Source: an uncultured Clostridia bacterium (GTDB lineage: Bacteria; Bacillota; Clostridia; Oscillospirales; CAG-382). From it: a DNA stretch of 64,000 bases. The first letter of the stretch is position 1. Every line of letters begins with the position of its first letter. A model generated the notes under the pieces. The model was not told where the DNA came from, did no database searches, and worked only from the letters and a program-made list of their open reading frames with translations. The position numbers and the translations under genes are program-made. This document shows, piece by piece, positions 1-10,777 of this stretch. The stretch lies in assembly GCA_947628695.1 (NCBI GenBank), contig CANRAV010000013.1, positions 1 through 64,000 of the forward strand. Direction: 5' to 3'.

Positions 1-478
<478 letters not shown>

Positions 479-489
<11 letters not shown>

Positions 490-1603
490 TCCAACAGAGA
501 TAAAAGTCAGAGATATATTTGAAAGCTTTGCGGACAATGGCGACGACGGCGTTTTTGCCTACGGAGGCAGACTTGCCATTCGTCCTCCGTACCAGCGGGA
601 GTTTGTTTACAATAACGAGCAGGCAGAGGCGGTGATTCACACCGTCCTTCAAGGCTTTCCGCTGAATGTGATGTACTGGGTAAAGGTGGGGAACGAGCAG
701 TACGAAATATTGGACGGTCAGCAGAGAACGCTGTCCGTCATGCAATACCTAAAACATCAATTTCCCATTACCATTGACGGGAACAGATACTATTGGGACG
801 CATTGCCGGATGATAAATACGAAAAAATCATGAACTATAAGTTTATGGTTTATATTTGCGAGGGCGACGAATCGGAAAAGCTGGAATGGTTTAAGGTCGT
901 CAATATCGCCGGAGAGAAGCTGACAGACCAAGAACTGCGCAATTCGGTTTATACGGGGGCTTGGCTTTCCGACGCGAAAAGGTACTTTTCTAAGCGTAAC
1001 TGCGCCGCAAAGGGGCTGTCTGATAAATACCTTACCGGCGACCCGAACCGCCAGGAGCTTTTGGAAAAGGCCTTGAAAGGTATTTGCGAAGTGCAGGGGC
1101 TGAAGGACGTCACAGAGTATATGGCGGCGCATAAATCGGATCCCGACGCAGACGAATTGTGGCAGTATTTTCAAGATGTGATAAACTGGGCGCAAAAAAT
1201 ATTCGCACAATATTATCCCGATATGAAGGGCTTGGACTGGTGCCACTTATACAATACTTATCACCAAAACACTTACAATACGTCCGCGATGAAAGCCGAG
1301 GTCAAGAGGCTGCACGAGGACGAAGATGTACAAAAGCCTAAAGGAATTTACGAATTCTTGCTGTGTAGGGAAAGCGATCCGTTTGCCGGCAGGCTGCTTA
1401 ACTTGCGAGCTTTTGATAAAAGGGACAAGATGGCAGCGTACATCAGGCAGAACGGCATTTGCCCGATTTGCCGTCAGCACTTTGAATATGACGAAATGGA
1501 GGGCGACCATATAAAGCCGTGGAGCAAGGGCGGGCATACCGTACCGGAAAATTGCCAAATGCTTTGCAAAGACTGCAACGGAAAAAAGACGGATAAGTAT
1601 TGA
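479..1603 (+). CDS. DUF262 and HNH nuclease domain protein, putative restriction component
   Basis: 374 residues. The N-terminal two thirds is DUF262 (GmrS/ParB-Srx-like NTPase fold), with RPPYQRE at ~36-42 and the signature DGQQR at 79-83. The C-terminal ~50 residues form an HNH nuclease: CxxC at 328/331, DHIKPWSKGG from ~343, then CxxC at 363/366. DUF262-HNH proteins occur in modification-dependent (type IV, GmrSD-like) and other restriction systems. The ATG lies inside the last codons of methyltransferase tail 3 with an 11-nt overlap and AGGAG (467-471) just upstream, which suggests translational coupling. The gene is visibly more AT-rich than the housekeeping genes nearby, as expected for acquired defence DNA. 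Whether it cuts unmodified or modified DNA cannot be read from sequence. Confidence 0.85.
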
Positions 1604-1614
1604 ATAAAGCGTTT

Positions 1615-1792
1615 CATACGTGTGACAAGCCTATACATGGCCGCGGCGCAGCTTGCGTTGCCAGCTCGGGATTCCAAAGGGCTGTGCCCTTTGGGCTAAA
1701 AAGCTGTGTTCTTCTGTAAACCTAACCAAAAACAGCCATGAAGGGACAAAAGTCCCTTCATAAATAGATAGGACGAGCGAAAAGCCCGTCCT
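1615..1792 (-). repeat. Three-hairpin intergenic element, copy 1
   Basis: About 178 nt with three inverted repeats: CCAAAGGG/CCCTTTGG, GAAGGGAC/GTCCCTTC and GGACGAGC/GCCCGTCC. Near-identical elements occur at 40617-40795 and 50576-50752 in the same orientation. It ends 20 nt from the stop of the minus-strand gene at 1812, so on that strand it would be the start of the 3' untranslated region. Strand is assigned on that basis. Compared with copy 2, the second hairpin differs by an A-T to G-C change on both arms, a compensatory change that argues for a selected RNA structure. Confidence 0.8.
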
Positions 1793-1811
1793 GAATTATA
1801 ACCGCCGCAGT

Positions 1812-2093
1812 TTACGCTTTCTTAAGTTCGCGTTCAAGCCAGATCATGCCGATCTCGAAAGCGTCGAAAAAGCTGTTCTTTTCGCACTGCTTTATGACCT
1901 TTTCGTTGAAAGACACGGTGTCGGACGTGCTTTGTATCTGCACAAGCACCTTCGTCGCAACGTCAAGGTCGCCGTCCTTCCTGCTTTCCAGTATGTTCAT
2001 AAACAGTATGCATTTATCGGTCGGCAGCCCGTAGAACAGAAAGTTCCCCTGTCTTACAAGCGGCTTTCCCCTGTAGGTCAACACGTTTTCCAT
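1812..2093 (-). CDS. Small conserved-looking protein of unknown function
   Basis: 93 residues, soluble, with no signal peptide and no cysteine motif. It begins MENVLTYRGKPLVRQGN and ends in a charged helix rich in E and K. I do not recognise a named family. It is the last gene of the apparent DUF5685-pheS-pheT-ireB operon, 12 nt after ireB, with AGGAGGGGAATTT before its ATG. A three-hairpin intergenic element starts 20 nt after its stop. Position suggests a housekeeping or regulatory role linked to ireB, which is inference only. Confidence 0.75.
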   Translation of the reverse strand: MENVLTYRGKPLVRQGNFLFYGLPTDKCILFMNILESRKDGDLDVATKVLVQIQSTSDTVSFNEKVIKQCEKNSFFDAFEIGMIWLERELKKA

Positions 2094-2105
2094 AAATTCC
2101 CCTCC

Positions 2106-2366
2106 TTACTGCCCGAGAAAGTTCTGAACAAGCGCACGCATAAGCTCGTACCTGTCTATCTTGCTTATAATCGCCCGCGCGTTGTTGTAGTTGGTGATAT
2201 AGGTCGGCTCTTCCGAAAGAATGTAGCCGACTATTTGGTTTACCGGGTTGTAGCCCTTTTCCTTAAGCGAGGTGTAAACGTCCTGCAGCGCCTTCCTAAG
2301 CTCGCGGTCGTTGTCCTTGCAGATGTCAAACTGCATTGTCTTTCCGTCGTTCTTTTTCTTGTCCAT
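2106..2366 (-). CDS. ireB: IreB family regulatory phosphoprotein
   Basis: 86 residues, UPF0297/IreB family. The family core is clear: TMQFDI near the N-terminus, EKGYNPVNQIVGYILS in the middle, and the YITNYNNAR / ISKIDRYE / LVQNFL C-terminal half. In Enterococcus, IreB is phosphorylated on threonine by the PASTA kinase IreK and affects cell-wall stress and cephalosporin resistance. The kinase (21460-23622) and PP2C phosphatase (20688-21467) homologues are both in this window. The usual neighbours of ireB (ruvX, DUF1292) are absent; here it follows pheT in the same direction. Confidence 0.92.
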   Translation of the reverse strand: MDKKKNDGKTMQFDICKDNDRELRKALQDVYTSLKEKGYNPVNQIVGYILSEEPTYITNYNNARAIISKIDRYELMRALVQNFLGQ

Positions 2367-2401
2367 GACTTTCTCCTTTCACTTGTTGTCGCCCTGCTTC
2401 G

Positions 2402-4780
2402 TCAGGAGCGAAGCGCAATGCCCGCTTCCGCCTCCAGTACCTTCAGTATGTTTGCAACGGCCCTGTCGGCGTCCGCGTCGTTCATCGTCTTGTCCGGCAG
2501 GCGGAAGGAAAGGCTGTACGCCACGCTCTTCTTCCCGTCCGGCACGCCTGCGCCCTTGTAAACGTCAAATATCTTCACGCTTTCAAGCGCCTTCCCGCCG
2601 GATTTCTTTATGCTTTCCGCAACCGTGCCCGCCTCAAGCGCGTCGTCCATGACCAGCGCAAGGTCACGCGTCAGCGCCGGGAAGGCAGGCAGCCGCTTGA
2701 ACTGCTTTTCCTTTTCCGCACATTCGAACATCTCTTTTACGTTGAGAACCGCCGCGTACGTGTCCGCCGCAAGCGAATACTCCGCCGCCACGGCCGGGTG
2801 TACCTGCCCCATAACGCCAAGCACCTTCGACCCCTTTGTAAGGGCTGCGCATATGCCGGGGTGGAATCCGCACTCCACAGCGGAAGAGCACTTAAAGCCC
2901 TTTACGCCGCAGGCGTCGAGAATAGCCTCCACGCGCCCCTTAAGCGCGTAGAAGTCGCCCCTGCCGCACTCCGCAAGCACAAGCTGCTTCCTCTCGTCGG
3001 AAAGACCGTCCTCGGCGGGGAAGTAAACGGTCGCACACTCGAAAAGCGCAATCTTTTCCGCCTTGCGGTTCCTGTTGTAGGCGACAGCGTCAAGCATCGA
3101 GGGCAGCGCCGTAGTGCGCATAACGGAGGTGTCCTCCCCAAGCGGGTTGAGAAGCTTTATGCTGTTCCTGCGTGCGTCGTCCGCCGGAAGGCCTATCCTG
3201 TCGTAGGCGGAGGGAGATATGAACGAGTAGGTCTCTATCTCGTAAAACCCGCAGGCGACGGCGGCGTCTTTTAAAGCCTGACGAAACTTCTGCGCGCCGC
3301 TGTACCCGCCGCCGGAAGCGGTGCCGCGGTACACCGTCGACGGGATTTTGTCAAAGCCGTAAAGCCGCGCGACCTCCTCCGCAACGTCCGCAGTCCTCTC
3401 CATGTCGGCACGGTAAGGGGGAACGACAAGCACGTCACCCTCTGCGCGCATTTCAAGCGGGGCAAGCATCGCCTCCATCTCCGCCCGGTCAAGGTTAAGG
3501 CCGAGAAGAGTGTTTATCCTCTTCGGGTCGAAGGGTATCTTCCTTTCACCTATGTCCGCGCTGCAAATGTCTATTACCCCCTCGCACACGTCGCCGCAGC
3601 CGAGGAGGTTTACAAGCTCTAATGCCCTTTCAAGCGCGGGAAGGGTGTTGCAGGGGGGAAGCCCCTTTTCAAACCTGCCGCTGCTTTCCGTCCTAAGGCC
3701 GCACTCGCGCGAGGTGTGGCGGATGTTGGAACGGTCGAAGTTGGCGGATTCGAACACGACGGTCGTCGTGCTGTCCAGAATCTCGCTGTTCAGGCCGCCC
3801 ATAATGCCCGCAAGCGCCACGGGCTTCTCCCCGTCCGCAATGCAAAGCATGTTTTCCGAAAGTGCGTGAACACCGCCGTCAAGCGTCGTTATGCTTTCGC
3901 CCTTCTCGGCGTTCCTGACCACTATCTTCTTCGAGGTTATATATCCCGCGTCAAAGGCGTGCATGGGCTGGCCGTATTCAAGCATAACGTAGTTTGTGAT
4001 GTCGACGATGTTGTTTATCGGGCGCACCCCGGCCGCGCGCAGCCTTGCGCGCATCCAAAGCGGGCTTGGCGCAATTTTTACGTTCTTCACCACCGCCGCG
4101 GTGTAGCGCGGGCAAAGCGCGGTGTTTTTAACCTCTACGCTTATAAAGTCCTCCGTCCTTCCCGCCGAGGGGGTCGCCTTGTACGAAGGCTCCTTGTACT
4201 TGAACGGCAGGTGGAAGGAAGCCGCAGCCTCCCTTGCGATGCCTATGGCGCCGAGGCAGTCCGGCCGGTTGAAGGTCAGCTCGAAGTCGACAACGCCGTC
4301 GTTCATCATAAGCGCGTCTTTTATGTCCTGCCCGTTACGGCAGGGCTCTTTTATTATAAGTATCCCGTCCTCTGCGGCATAAGGGAAGTCGTTTATTGTA
4401 AGCCCAAGCTCCGCAATAGAGCAAAGCATTCCGTTTGAAGGCAGGCCGCGAAGCTTGCCCTTCTTTATCTTCGTTCCGTCGGCAAGGACGGCGCCGTCAA
4501 GGCAGACGGGAACTACAGCACCGGGAAAGACGTTTGTCGCGGCGGTTATAATCTGCACCGGCTCGCTCTGCCCCACGTCTATTTGGCAGACGGTAAGCCT
4601 GTCTGCGTCCGGGTGCTTTTCCGTCGACAAAATAGTGCCCACAACTATGTTCTTTATCCCGGCAAACAGCTCTTCAAAGCTTTCGGCCTTTGTGCCGGTG
4701 GCTGTAAGCACGTCTGCAAACTCCTTCGCGCCGCAGTCTATATCCACGTAATCCTTTATCCAGTTAAGTGAAACCTTCAT
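2402..4780 (-). CDS. pheT: Phenylalanine--tRNA ligase beta subunit
   Basis: 792 residues, normal length for bacterial PheT. It starts MKVSLNWIKDYVDI, followed by the OB-fold tRNA-binding (EMAP-like) domain at ~40-150, the B3/B4 editing domain in the middle (AFDAGYI, RPINNIVDITNYVM), the B5 domain, the catalytic-like domain, and a C-terminal FDX-ACB domain (FPALTRDLALVMDD) that binds the tRNA anticodon. With PheS it forms the alpha2-beta2 enzyme that charges tRNA-Phe. It begins 13 nt after pheS, clearly in one transcript. Confidence 0.97.
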   Translation of the reverse strand: MKVSLNWIKDYVDIDCGAKEFADVLTATGTKAESFEELFAGIKNIVVGTILSTEKHPDADRLTVCQIDVGQSEPVQIITAATNVFPGAVVPVCLDGAVLADGTKIKKGKLRGLPSNGMLCSIAELGLTINDFPYAAEDGILIIKEPCRNGQDIKDALMMNDGVVDFELTFNRPDCLGAIGIAREAAASFHLPFKYKEPSYKATPSAGRTEDFISVEVKNTALCPRYTAAVVKNVKIAPSPLWMRARLRAAGVRPINNIVDITNYVMLEYGQPMHAFDAGYITSKKIVVRNAEKGESITTLDGGVHALSENMLCIADGEKPVALAGIMGGLNSEILDSTTTVVFESANFDRSNIRHTSRECGLRTESSGRFEKGLPPCNTLPALERALELVNLLGCGDVCEGVIDICSADIGERKIPFDPKRINTLLGLNLDRAEMEAMLAPLEMRAEGDVLVVPPYRADMERTADVAEEVARLYGFDKIPSTVYRGTASGGGYSGAQKFRQALKDAAVACGFYEIETYSFISPSAYDRIGLPADDARRNSIKLLNPLGEDTSVMRTTALPSMLDAVAYNRNRKAEKIALFECATVYFPAEDGLSDERKQLVLAECGRGDFYALKGRVEAILDACGVKGFKCSSAVECGFHPGICAALTKGSKVLGVMGQVHPAVAAEYSLAADTYAAVLNVKEMFECAEKEKQFKRLPAFPALTRDLALVMDDALEAGTVAESIKKSGGKALESVKIFDVYKGAGVPDGKKSVAYSLSFRLPDKTMNDADADRAVANILKVLEAEAGIALRS

Positions 4781-4793
4781 CCCTTATACCCCC

Positions 4794-5813
4794 TTAAAAC
4801 TGTGAGAGGAAGCGCAAATCGTTTTCGTAAAGGTAACGCATATCCTCAATGCCGTATTTGATCATAACGACCCTTTCAAGGCCTACGCCGAAGGCAAATC
4901 CACTGTACACCTCCGGGTCTATCCCGCAGTTTTCCAAAACGTGGGGGTGAACCATGCCGGAGCCGAGGATCTCAATCCATCCCTCTCCCTTGCAAAGACG
5001 GCAGCCCTTCCCGCCGCAGACAAAGCAGCTTACGTCCACCTCCGCAGACGGCTCCGTAAACGGGAAGTTGTGCGGACGCAGCCTTGTCTTCGTGTCCGGG
5101 CCGAAGTAAAGCTTTGCAAACTGCTCAAGCGTGCCCTTAAGGTCGCCGAGGCTTACGTCCCTGTCGACCAAAAGCCCCTCAAGCTGGTGGAACATCGGGC
5201 TGTGCGTGCCGTCCACCTCGTCGCAGCGGTAAACCCTGCCGGGGGATATGATGCGTATCGGGGGCTGCTTGCCCTTCATGGCCCTTATCTGCACGGGCGA
5301 GGTCTGGGTGCGAAGCAGCACCTCCGGGTTTATATAAAACGTGTCCTGAAAATCGCGCGACGGGTGGTCTGCCGGCGCGTTAAGCGCGTCGAAGTTGTTG
5401 TAGGCAAGCTCCACCTCCGGCCCCTCCGCAACGGAAAAGCCCATGCTTACGAAGATGTCGCAAAGCTCCTTTTCAACCTGAGAAAGCGGGTGAAGCCGTC
5501 CGAACTTGCAGTCGTGCGCCGGAAGCGTAACGTCGACACGCTCGTTTTTAAGCCTTTCTTCAAGCTCTGATGCCCTTATGCGGGAAAGCTTTTCTTCTAT
5601 CTCCGTCTCTATTTTTGCCCTGACCTCGTTGGCAAAGGCGCCGATAACGGGTCTCTCCTCCGCGGAAAGCGCGCCCATGCCGCGAAGAATGGCCGTAAGC
5701 GCACCCTTCTTGCCAAGGTATGCAACCTGCACCGCTTTAAGGGCCTGCTCGCTTTCCGCCGCGTCTATCTCCGCAGCGGCAGAGCCAAGTATTTCTTCAA
5801 GCTGTTTCTTCAT
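4794..5813 (-). CDS. pheS: Phenylalanine--tRNA ligase alpha subunit
   Basis: 339 residues, standard length. It has an N-terminal coiled-coil tRNA-binding arm (~1-90) and then the class II aminoacyl-tRNA synthetase core: HPLSQVEKE, motif 2 around [21 protein letters not shown], and motif 3 [13 protein letters not shown] near the C-terminus. A small CxxC/CxxC patch ([12 protein letters not shown]) lies at ~270-280. The ATG overlaps the TGA of the upstream DUF5685 gene by 4 nt (ATGA), so the two are translationally coupled. I see no T-box leader in front of this operon. Confidence 0.97.
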   Translation of the reverse strand: MKKQLEEILGSAAAEIDAAESEQALKAVQVAYLGKKGALTAILRGMGALSAEERPVIGAFANEVRAKIETEIEEKLSRIRASELEERLKNERVDVTLPAHDCKFGRLHPLSQVEKELCDIFVSMGFSVAEGPEVELAYNNFDALNAPADHPSRDFQDTFYINPEVLLRTQTSPVQIRAMKGKQPPIRIISPGRVYRCDEVDGTHSPMFHQLEGLLVDRDVSLGDLKGTLEQFAKLYFGPDTKTRLRPHNFPFTEPSAEVDVSCFVCGGKGCRLCKGEGWIEILGSGMVHPHVLENCGIDPEVYSGFAFGVGLERVVMIKYGIEDMRYLYENDLRFLSQF

Positions 5814-6685
5814 AACCTTTCGTTTTCCTTTCGCCTGTATGCGTATTTATCGTATACCGCCCCGACGGTGCTGTCCATGCCGAAGCGCGCTATATTTTCA
5901 AGTATGTCGGTGTATATGCTCTTCTCGGCAAGCCCCGCCGCCGCAGAAAAGCGCACCGCGCTTGCCCGAAGGGTTTCGTCAAGCTCCTCCGTATGCCTCT
6001 CCGCCTCTTCTATGCTGCCGTAGTAGGACAAAAGCGGGTTGAAGCGATCCTTCTTTACGTCCTCCCTTAAGTCGTCTATCGCGTCGAGAATATATATGTA
6101 CCTGCCTATGTGGTATCCGGCCTCTTTCGCTATCGCCGCAGCGTCGCCCTCAAGCCCGAAGGAAGCCGCAGCCGCAATCGCCTCCGCGCTGTAGTGCGCG
6201 TACTCGTCAAGCGTGTGCTTCTCGCCGTCGCCCTCCGTCTGCCAAAGCTTTTCAATAGGCGCGCTTATAGCTTCGTAAAGCCCCGGGTAAAGCGCCTCCG
6301 CCCGCTTCTTCATGTGCCTGAAGAAGGGAAGCGACACGCGCCCGAAGAAGCGCCGCAGCGCCTTTTCGTCCCGCACGCGGTCCTTTGCAAAGCAGAAGTA
6401 AAGGCAGGCAAAGGCCGCCGCAGTGTAAGTGAAGACACCGTCACACTCAAGCGCGGGCTTCTTTTTAAGCGTGTAGGGGCAGCGCTTTTTCGTAACCTCC
6501 GCCTCCGCGCCGGAAACGGCAAGCCGCAGCGCGGCAAGCGCCGTAAAGTCGTAGCTTAAAAGCGCGCGGGTAAAGCGCGAAACTGTTTTGCCGCCTGTGC
6601 GGCAAAGCCCGCAGTAAATTGCCTTGTAAAGCTCGTATTCCTTTAAAAGCATCTCACCCGGAAGGGGCTTTACGTATCCAAACAA
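5810..6685 (-). CDS. DUF5685 family protein
   Basis: 291 residues from a TTG start at 6685. The ORF track extends upstream to 6943, but that extension is low-complexity and Lys/Phe-rich and lacks a ribosome site. The TTG is preceded by AAAGGTGGAG and begins the family-typical [17 protein letters not shown], followed by [23 protein letters not shown]-like segment in the C-terminal half resembles the Asp-rich helices of all-alpha prenyltransferase-type folds. Function unknown. It is the first gene of the pheST operon and overlaps pheS by 4 nt. Confidence 0.8.
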   Translation of the reverse strand: MFGYVKPLPGEMLLKEYELYKAIYCGLCRTGGKTVSRFTRALLSYDFTALAALRLAVSGAEAEVTKKRCPYTLKKKPALECDGVFTYTAAAFACLYFCFAKDRVRDEKALRRFFGRVSLPFFRHMKKRAEALYPGLYEAISAPIEKLWQTEGDGEKHTLDEYAHYSAEAIAAAASFGLEGDAAAIAKEAGYHIGRYIYILDAIDDLREDVKKDRFNPLLSYYGSIEEAERHTEELDETLRASAVRFSAAAGLAEKSIYTDILENIARFGMDSTVGAVYDKYAYRRKENERL

Positions 6686-6710
6686 GCGTGCACACTCCAC
6701 CTTTCTTTTC

Positions 6711-6739
6711 AGTGTACCATATTTTTGCGATATTGGCAA
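6711..6739 (-). promoter_or_regulatory. Candidate sigma-A promoter for the DUF5685-pheST operon
   Basis: On the minus strand, TTGCCA (6734-6739) and TACACT (6711-6716) are separated by 17 nt, 25 nt or so upstream of the TTG start at 6685. The match is fair rather than strong. The divergent intergenic region (6686-6875) is strongly AT-rich and would also have to hold the promoter for dgt, which I could not place confidently. Confidence 0.5.
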
Positions 6740-6875
6740 TAGCTTTTTTTGCGTTTTTTTGGCGCAGGGCTTAAAAAATTTGAAAAAAATAAAGGGAATT
6801 TTAAAAAATCGGCGTATATTATTTAAGGTATACAGAGGAAATTTTCGCTTTGGAATGTGCCGGGGGTGATGTGAC

Positions 6876-7868
6876 GTGAAGGAGACGACCTTTCTTTTTG
6901 AGGAGAAGCTGCTTTCTCCGCGTGCTTTTAAAACAAAAGACACCGCCGGCAGGCGTGAGTACAGCGAGCCGTGCCCCGTAAGGACGGAGTTTCAGCGTGA
7001 CCGGGACAGGATAACGCACTGCGCCTACTTCCGCCGGCTTATGCACAAGATGCAGGTGTTTATCGACCCGGTTGACGACCACTACCGCACGCGGCTTACG
7101 CACACGCTGGAGGTGGTGCAGATAGCGCGCACCATGGCGCGTGCAATGGCGCTTAACGAGGACCTTACGGAGGCGGCGGCACTTGGGCACGACCTTGGGC
7201 ACACGCCCTTCGGTCACTCCGGCGAGAGGGCGCTTGACGGCATCATGGACGGCGGATTTCGCCATTACGAGCAAAGCCTTCGCGTGGTGGACGTGCTGGA
7301 GAGGGACGGAAAGGGGCTTAACCTGACCTACGAGGTGAGGGACGGCATACTGAACCACTCCGGGAACGGCAGGGCAAAGACGCTTGAAGGGCAGCTTGTC
7401 AAGTTTGCGGACAGGATAGCCTACCTCAACCACGACATAGACGACGCGTGCAACGCAGGACTGCTTAAGCCGGAGGACATACCGAAGGAGATAAGCGACG
7501 TGCTTGGAAGCACCTACGGCGGCCGCATAACGTCGATGGTAAGCGCTGTAATATCCGGCGGCGTGGAGGGCGACATATGCATGGCGGAGCCTTACGGCAG
7601 TGCGATGCTTAAGCTTAGGGACTTTATGTTTGAAAGGATATACACAAGCCCCAAGGCGAAAGCGGAGGACGACAAGGCGGCCCTTCTTATAGAAAATCTG
7701 TTTGAATACTACAAGAAAAACCCGAAGGTGCTTCCGAAGGCGACCTTCGCAATGATAGAGCGGGACGGGCTTGACAGGTGCATATGCGACCACATTTCCG
7801 GCATGACGGACAGGTACGCAATATCGACCTTCGAGCGGATATACGTTCCGCGTGTTTGGAGCCTGTAG
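6876..7868 (+). CDS. dgt: dGTP triphosphohydrolase-like HD protein
   Basis: 330 residues from a GTG start preceded by GGGGGTGAT. HD-domain phosphohydrolase of the dGTPase family: HTLEVVQIAR, then AAALGHDLGHTPFGHSGE (metal-binding His-Asp pair), NHSGNG, and YLNHDIDD supplying the last metal Asp. Members hydrolyse dGTP (or other dNTPs) to the nucleoside and triphosphate, tuning dNTP pools. It is followed at 19 nt by dnaG and then rpoD, the arrangement seen in many Clostridia, so it fits a replication/transcription macromolecular-synthesis operon. Confidence 0.92.
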   Translation: MKETTFLFEEKLLSPRAFKTKDTAGRREYSEPCPVRTEFQRDRDRITHCAYFRRLMHKMQVFIDPVDDHYRTRLTHTLEVVQIARTMARAMALNEDLTEAAALGHDLGHTPFGHSGERALDGIMDGGFRHYEQSLRVVDVLERDGKGLNLTYEVRDGILNHSGNGRAKTLEGQLVKFADRIAYLNHDIDDACNAGLLKPEDIPKEISDVLGSTYGGRITSMVSAVISGGVEGDICMAEPYGSAMLKLRDFMFERIYTSPKAKAEDDKAALLIENLFEYYKKNPKVLPKATFAMIERDGLDRCICDHISGMTDRYAISTFERIYVPRVWSL

Positions 7869-7887
7869 CGAGGAAGTGATTTGAAAA

Positions 7888-9660
7888 ATGGCGTTTTCGC
7901 AGCGCTTTTTGGAGGAAGTCAAGGACAGGAACGACATAGTAGACCTCGTTTCGAAGTACGTCCCTCTTAAAAGGGCGGGCAGCAATATGTCCGGGCTTTG
8001 CCCCTTCCACAACGAAAAAACGCCTTCGTTTACGGTGTTCCCCAAGACGAGAAGCTACTACTGCTTCGGCTGCGGCGCAGGCGGGGACGCGGTCAGCTTT
8101 ATAATGGCCATAGAGGGGCTTCAGTACCCGGAGGCGGTGGAATACCTTGCAAACCGCGCCGGCATGCAGGTGGAGAGGGAGGAGGGCGCCTTCCGCCGTG
8201 ACGACGTCCGCCGCGACCGCGTGATAGAGGCGACTACGGAGGCTGCGCGTTTCTTCCACGCGTACCTCGTATCGGAGGCCGGCAGGCCTGCCGTGGAGTA
8301 CCTCGAAAAGCGCGGTATGACAAAGCTTACCATGCGCCGATTCGGCATAGGCTGTGCGCCAGACAGCTGGGACGCACTTGCGACGCACCTTACGGCAAAG
8401 GGCTTTACGGAAAAGGAGCTTTCCGCAGCTTTCCTTTGCAGACCGGGCAGGAACGGCCGTCTTTACGACGTTTTCAGGAACAGGGTGACCTTTCCGCTTA
8501 TAGACATAAACGGCGCAGTCATAGGCTTTTCCGCGCGCAGGCTTAACGAGGGGGACGAGAGGAAGTACGTCAACACCTCCGACACGCCCGCGTTCAAAAA
8601 AAGCCGCTTTGTGTTCGGCATGAACATGGCAAAGGGCTTCGGCGACGACTCGCTTATAATGTGTGAGGGCTGCATGGACGCCGTGGCACTGCACCAGGCG
8701 GGCTTCGGGAACGCGGTGGCGACGCTGGGGACAGCGATAACGGGCGAGCAGGCAAGGCTTATAGCCCGCCACGCAAAGCTTGTTTACCTCTCCTACGACA
8801 GCGACGGTGCAGGCAAAAACGCAACGCTTAAGGGGATACGTCTTTTGGAGGACGTCGGCGTCGCGTGCAAGATATTAAATCTCGGCGACGTGAAGGACCC
8901 GGACGAATACATCAAAAAATACGGCGCAGACGCCTTCCGGCGCGTGCTTAAGGACGCAGGCGGGCAGATAGACTACCGCCTTGGCGAGATAGCGGCGGAG
9001 TTCAATATGTCCGTGCCGGAGGAAAGGCTTCGCGCCTTCGACAGGATGTGCGAATACGCCGCAGGCAGGCAGGGCAGGGCGGAAAGGGAGGTTTGCGCCT
9101 CCCGCATTGCAAGCCTTACGGGGCTTAGCTTTGCCGCCGCCATAGAGGGCGTTAACCGCAAGGCGCTGCTTTCGGAGAAGAAGGCGCGCAAGCAGTACGA
9201 AGGCAAGGAGCTTCAGGATTCTCTCGGCTACGGCGACAGGGTCAACCGCGACAGGGTCAAGCTTCCGGCGGCCGTGATGATAGAGGAAAAGATTTTGGGC
9301 ATCCTGCTTGTCCGGCCGGAGCTTTACCGCGACGTAAAGCTTGACGGCGAAAGCTTTGTAACCGACTTCAGCCGCAGGGTCTTCGAGCTTTACAGGGAAG
9401 ACTTTGAGGCGGGGAGGGAGCCGGTGCTTTCTAAGGGCGGTGCGCTTACGGGTGAGGAGCTTTCCCGTGTTACGGGCATGCAGGCCGCGCGCCTTTCGGT
9501 AAGCGACAACAGCCTTGCGACCTTAGAGGCTTTTATAAAATCCCTAAACCGCGAGAAGCTTAAATCGGACTACGACCGCGACGTTGCCGAAAGAGGGGCA
9601 GCGGCGCTTGAAGAATACATAAACAAATTGAAGGAAAACGGCAAAAAAACGGAGGACTGA
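7888..9660 (+). CDS. dnaG: DNA primase
   Basis: 590 residues. An N-terminal CHC2 zinc finger uses C38, H41, C59 and C62 (CPFH...CFGCG). The catalytic core and TOPRIM domain follow ([10 protein letters not shown], then [15 protein letters not shown] and [10 protein letters not shown]). The C-terminal ~130 residues are the variable DnaB-binding region. It makes RNA primers for replication. The ATG has a weak Shine-Dalgarno (GAGGAAGTG). Next gene rpoD begins after 4 nt. Confidence 0.97.
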   Translation: MAFSQRFLEEVKDRNDIVDLVSKYVPLKRAGSNMSGLCPFHNEKTPSFTVFPKTRSYYCFGCGAGGDAVSFIMAIEGLQYPEAVEYLANRAGMQVEREEGAFRRDDVRRDRVIEATTEAARFFHAYLVSEAGRPAVEYLEKRGMTKLTMRRFGIGCAPDSWDALATHLTAKGFTEKELSAAFLCRPGRNGRLYDVFRNRVTFPLIDINGAVIGFSARRLNEGDERKYVNTSDTPAFKKSRFVFGMNMAKGFGDDSLIMCEGCMDAVALHQAGFGNAVATLGTAITGEQARLIARHAKLVYLSYDSDGAGKNATLKGIRLLEDVGVACKILNLGDVKDPDEYIKKYGADAFRRVLKDAGGQIDYRLGEIAAEFNMSVPEERLRAFDRMCEYAAGRQGRAEREVCASRIASLTGLSFAAAIEGVNRKALLSEKKARKQYEGKELQDSLGYGDRVNRDRVKLPAAVMIEEKILGILLVRPELYRDVKLDGESFVTDFSRRVFELYREDFEAGREPVLSKGGALTGEELSRVTGMQAARLSVSDNSLATLEAFIKSLNREKLKSDYDRDVAERGAAALEEYINKLKENGKKTED

Positions 9661-9664
9661 CAAC

Positions 9665-10756
9665 ATGAGCGACGAAAAGACACTAGATCTGCAAATAAAC
9701 GGCGGCGCCGAAAAGAACGCAATGACTTCCGGCGAGTTTCTGGACCTGCTTGACGGCGAGGACTGTACCCTTGAGGCTTTTGAAAAGCTTTATGCCGAGT
9801 TTGAGGCAAAGGGAATAGAGATAGTAAACGACCACGAAAACAGCATGTTTGACGACGCGGACGAGGATTCCGAGGACCTTGAAAGGGTTCAGGAGGAAGT
9901 CGACGAGATGCTTGCGAAGGACGGGCTGCCCATAGACGACCCGGTGCGCATGTACCTTAAGGAAATCGGCAAGGTGCCGCTTCTCTCCGCCGACAAGGAG
10001 TTGGAGCTTGCCTGCAAGATGGCTGCGGGCGACTCTGCGGCCAAGCAGCAGCTTGTGGAGGCCAATTTGAGGCTTGTCGTAAGCATTGCAAAGCGCTATG
10101 TAAACCGCGGCATGTTCTTCCTTGACCTCATCCAGGAGGGCAATCTCGGCCTTATGCGCGCAGTTGAAAAGTTCGACTACAACAAGGGCTACAAGTTCTC
10201 CACCTACGCCACCTGGTGGATAAGGCAGGCAATAACCCGCGCCATAGCCGACCAGGCGAGGACGATAAGGATCCCCGTTCACATGGTGGAGACTATAAAC
10301 AAGGTGCTTCGCGTCTCGCGCCAGCTGCTTCAGGATCTGGGCAGGGACGCCACGGCGGAGGAGATTGCGGAGAACATAAACATGCCCGTCGAGAAGGTAC
10401 GCGAGATACTTAAAATCGCCCAGGAGCCGGTTTCGCTTGAAATGCCCATAGGCGAGGAGGAGGACAGCCACCTTGGCGACTTCATCGCCGACGACGACAC
10501 CACAGCCCCTGCGGACGCCGCATCCTACACCATGCTTAGGGAGCAGCTTTTGGAGGTCCTGCACACACTCACCCCGCGTGAGGAAAACGTGCTTAAGCTT
10601 CGCTTCGGGCTTGAGGACGGCAGGCCGAGGACGCTGGAGGAGGTCGGCAAGGCCTTTGACATAACGAGGGAGAGAATACGTCAGATAGAGGCAAAGGCAC
10701 TTCGCAAGCTGCGCCATCCGAGCCGCTCGAAGAAGCTTCGCGATTATCTTGAATAA
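9665..10756 (+). CDS. rpoD: RNA polymerase primary sigma factor (sigma-A)
   Basis: 363 residues. Short region 1.1 at the N-terminus, region 1.2 ([17 protein letters not shown]), region 2 with [17 protein letters not shown] and the -10-binding [14 protein letters not shown], region 3, and region 4 with the helix-turn-helix that reads -35 ([20 protein letters not shown]). It is the housekeeping sigma factor and explains the TTGACA/TATAAT promoters elsewhere in this window. It follows dnaG by 4 nt. Confidence 0.98.
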   Translation: MSDEKTLDLQINGGAEKNAMTSGEFLDLLDGEDCTLEAFEKLYAEFEAKGIEIVNDHENSMFDDADEDSEDLERVQEEVDEMLAKDGLPIDDPVRMYLKEIGKVPLLSADKELELACKMAAGDSAAKQQLVEANLRLVVSIAKRYVNRGMFFLDLIQEGNLGLMRAVEKFDYNKGYKFSTYATWWIRQAITRAIADQARTIRIPVHMVETINKVLRVSRQLLQDLGRDATAEEIAENINMPVEKVREILKIAQEPVSLEMPIGEEEDSHLGDFIADDDTTAPADAASYTMLREQLLEVLHTLTPREENVLKLRFGLEDGRPRTLEEVGKAFDITRERIRQIEAKALRKLRHPSRSKKLRDYLE

Positions 10757-10777
10757 GCAAGCAGGGGCGGTTTGAAT

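Noticed and set aside
6686-6875. T-box or other tRNA-sensing leader before pheST
   Set aside because: No specifier loop, no T-box sequence and no terminator/antiterminator pair were found; the operon begins with DUF5685.
6819-8045. 408-residue minus-strand ORF
   Set aside because: Antisense to dgt and dnaG; no motif.
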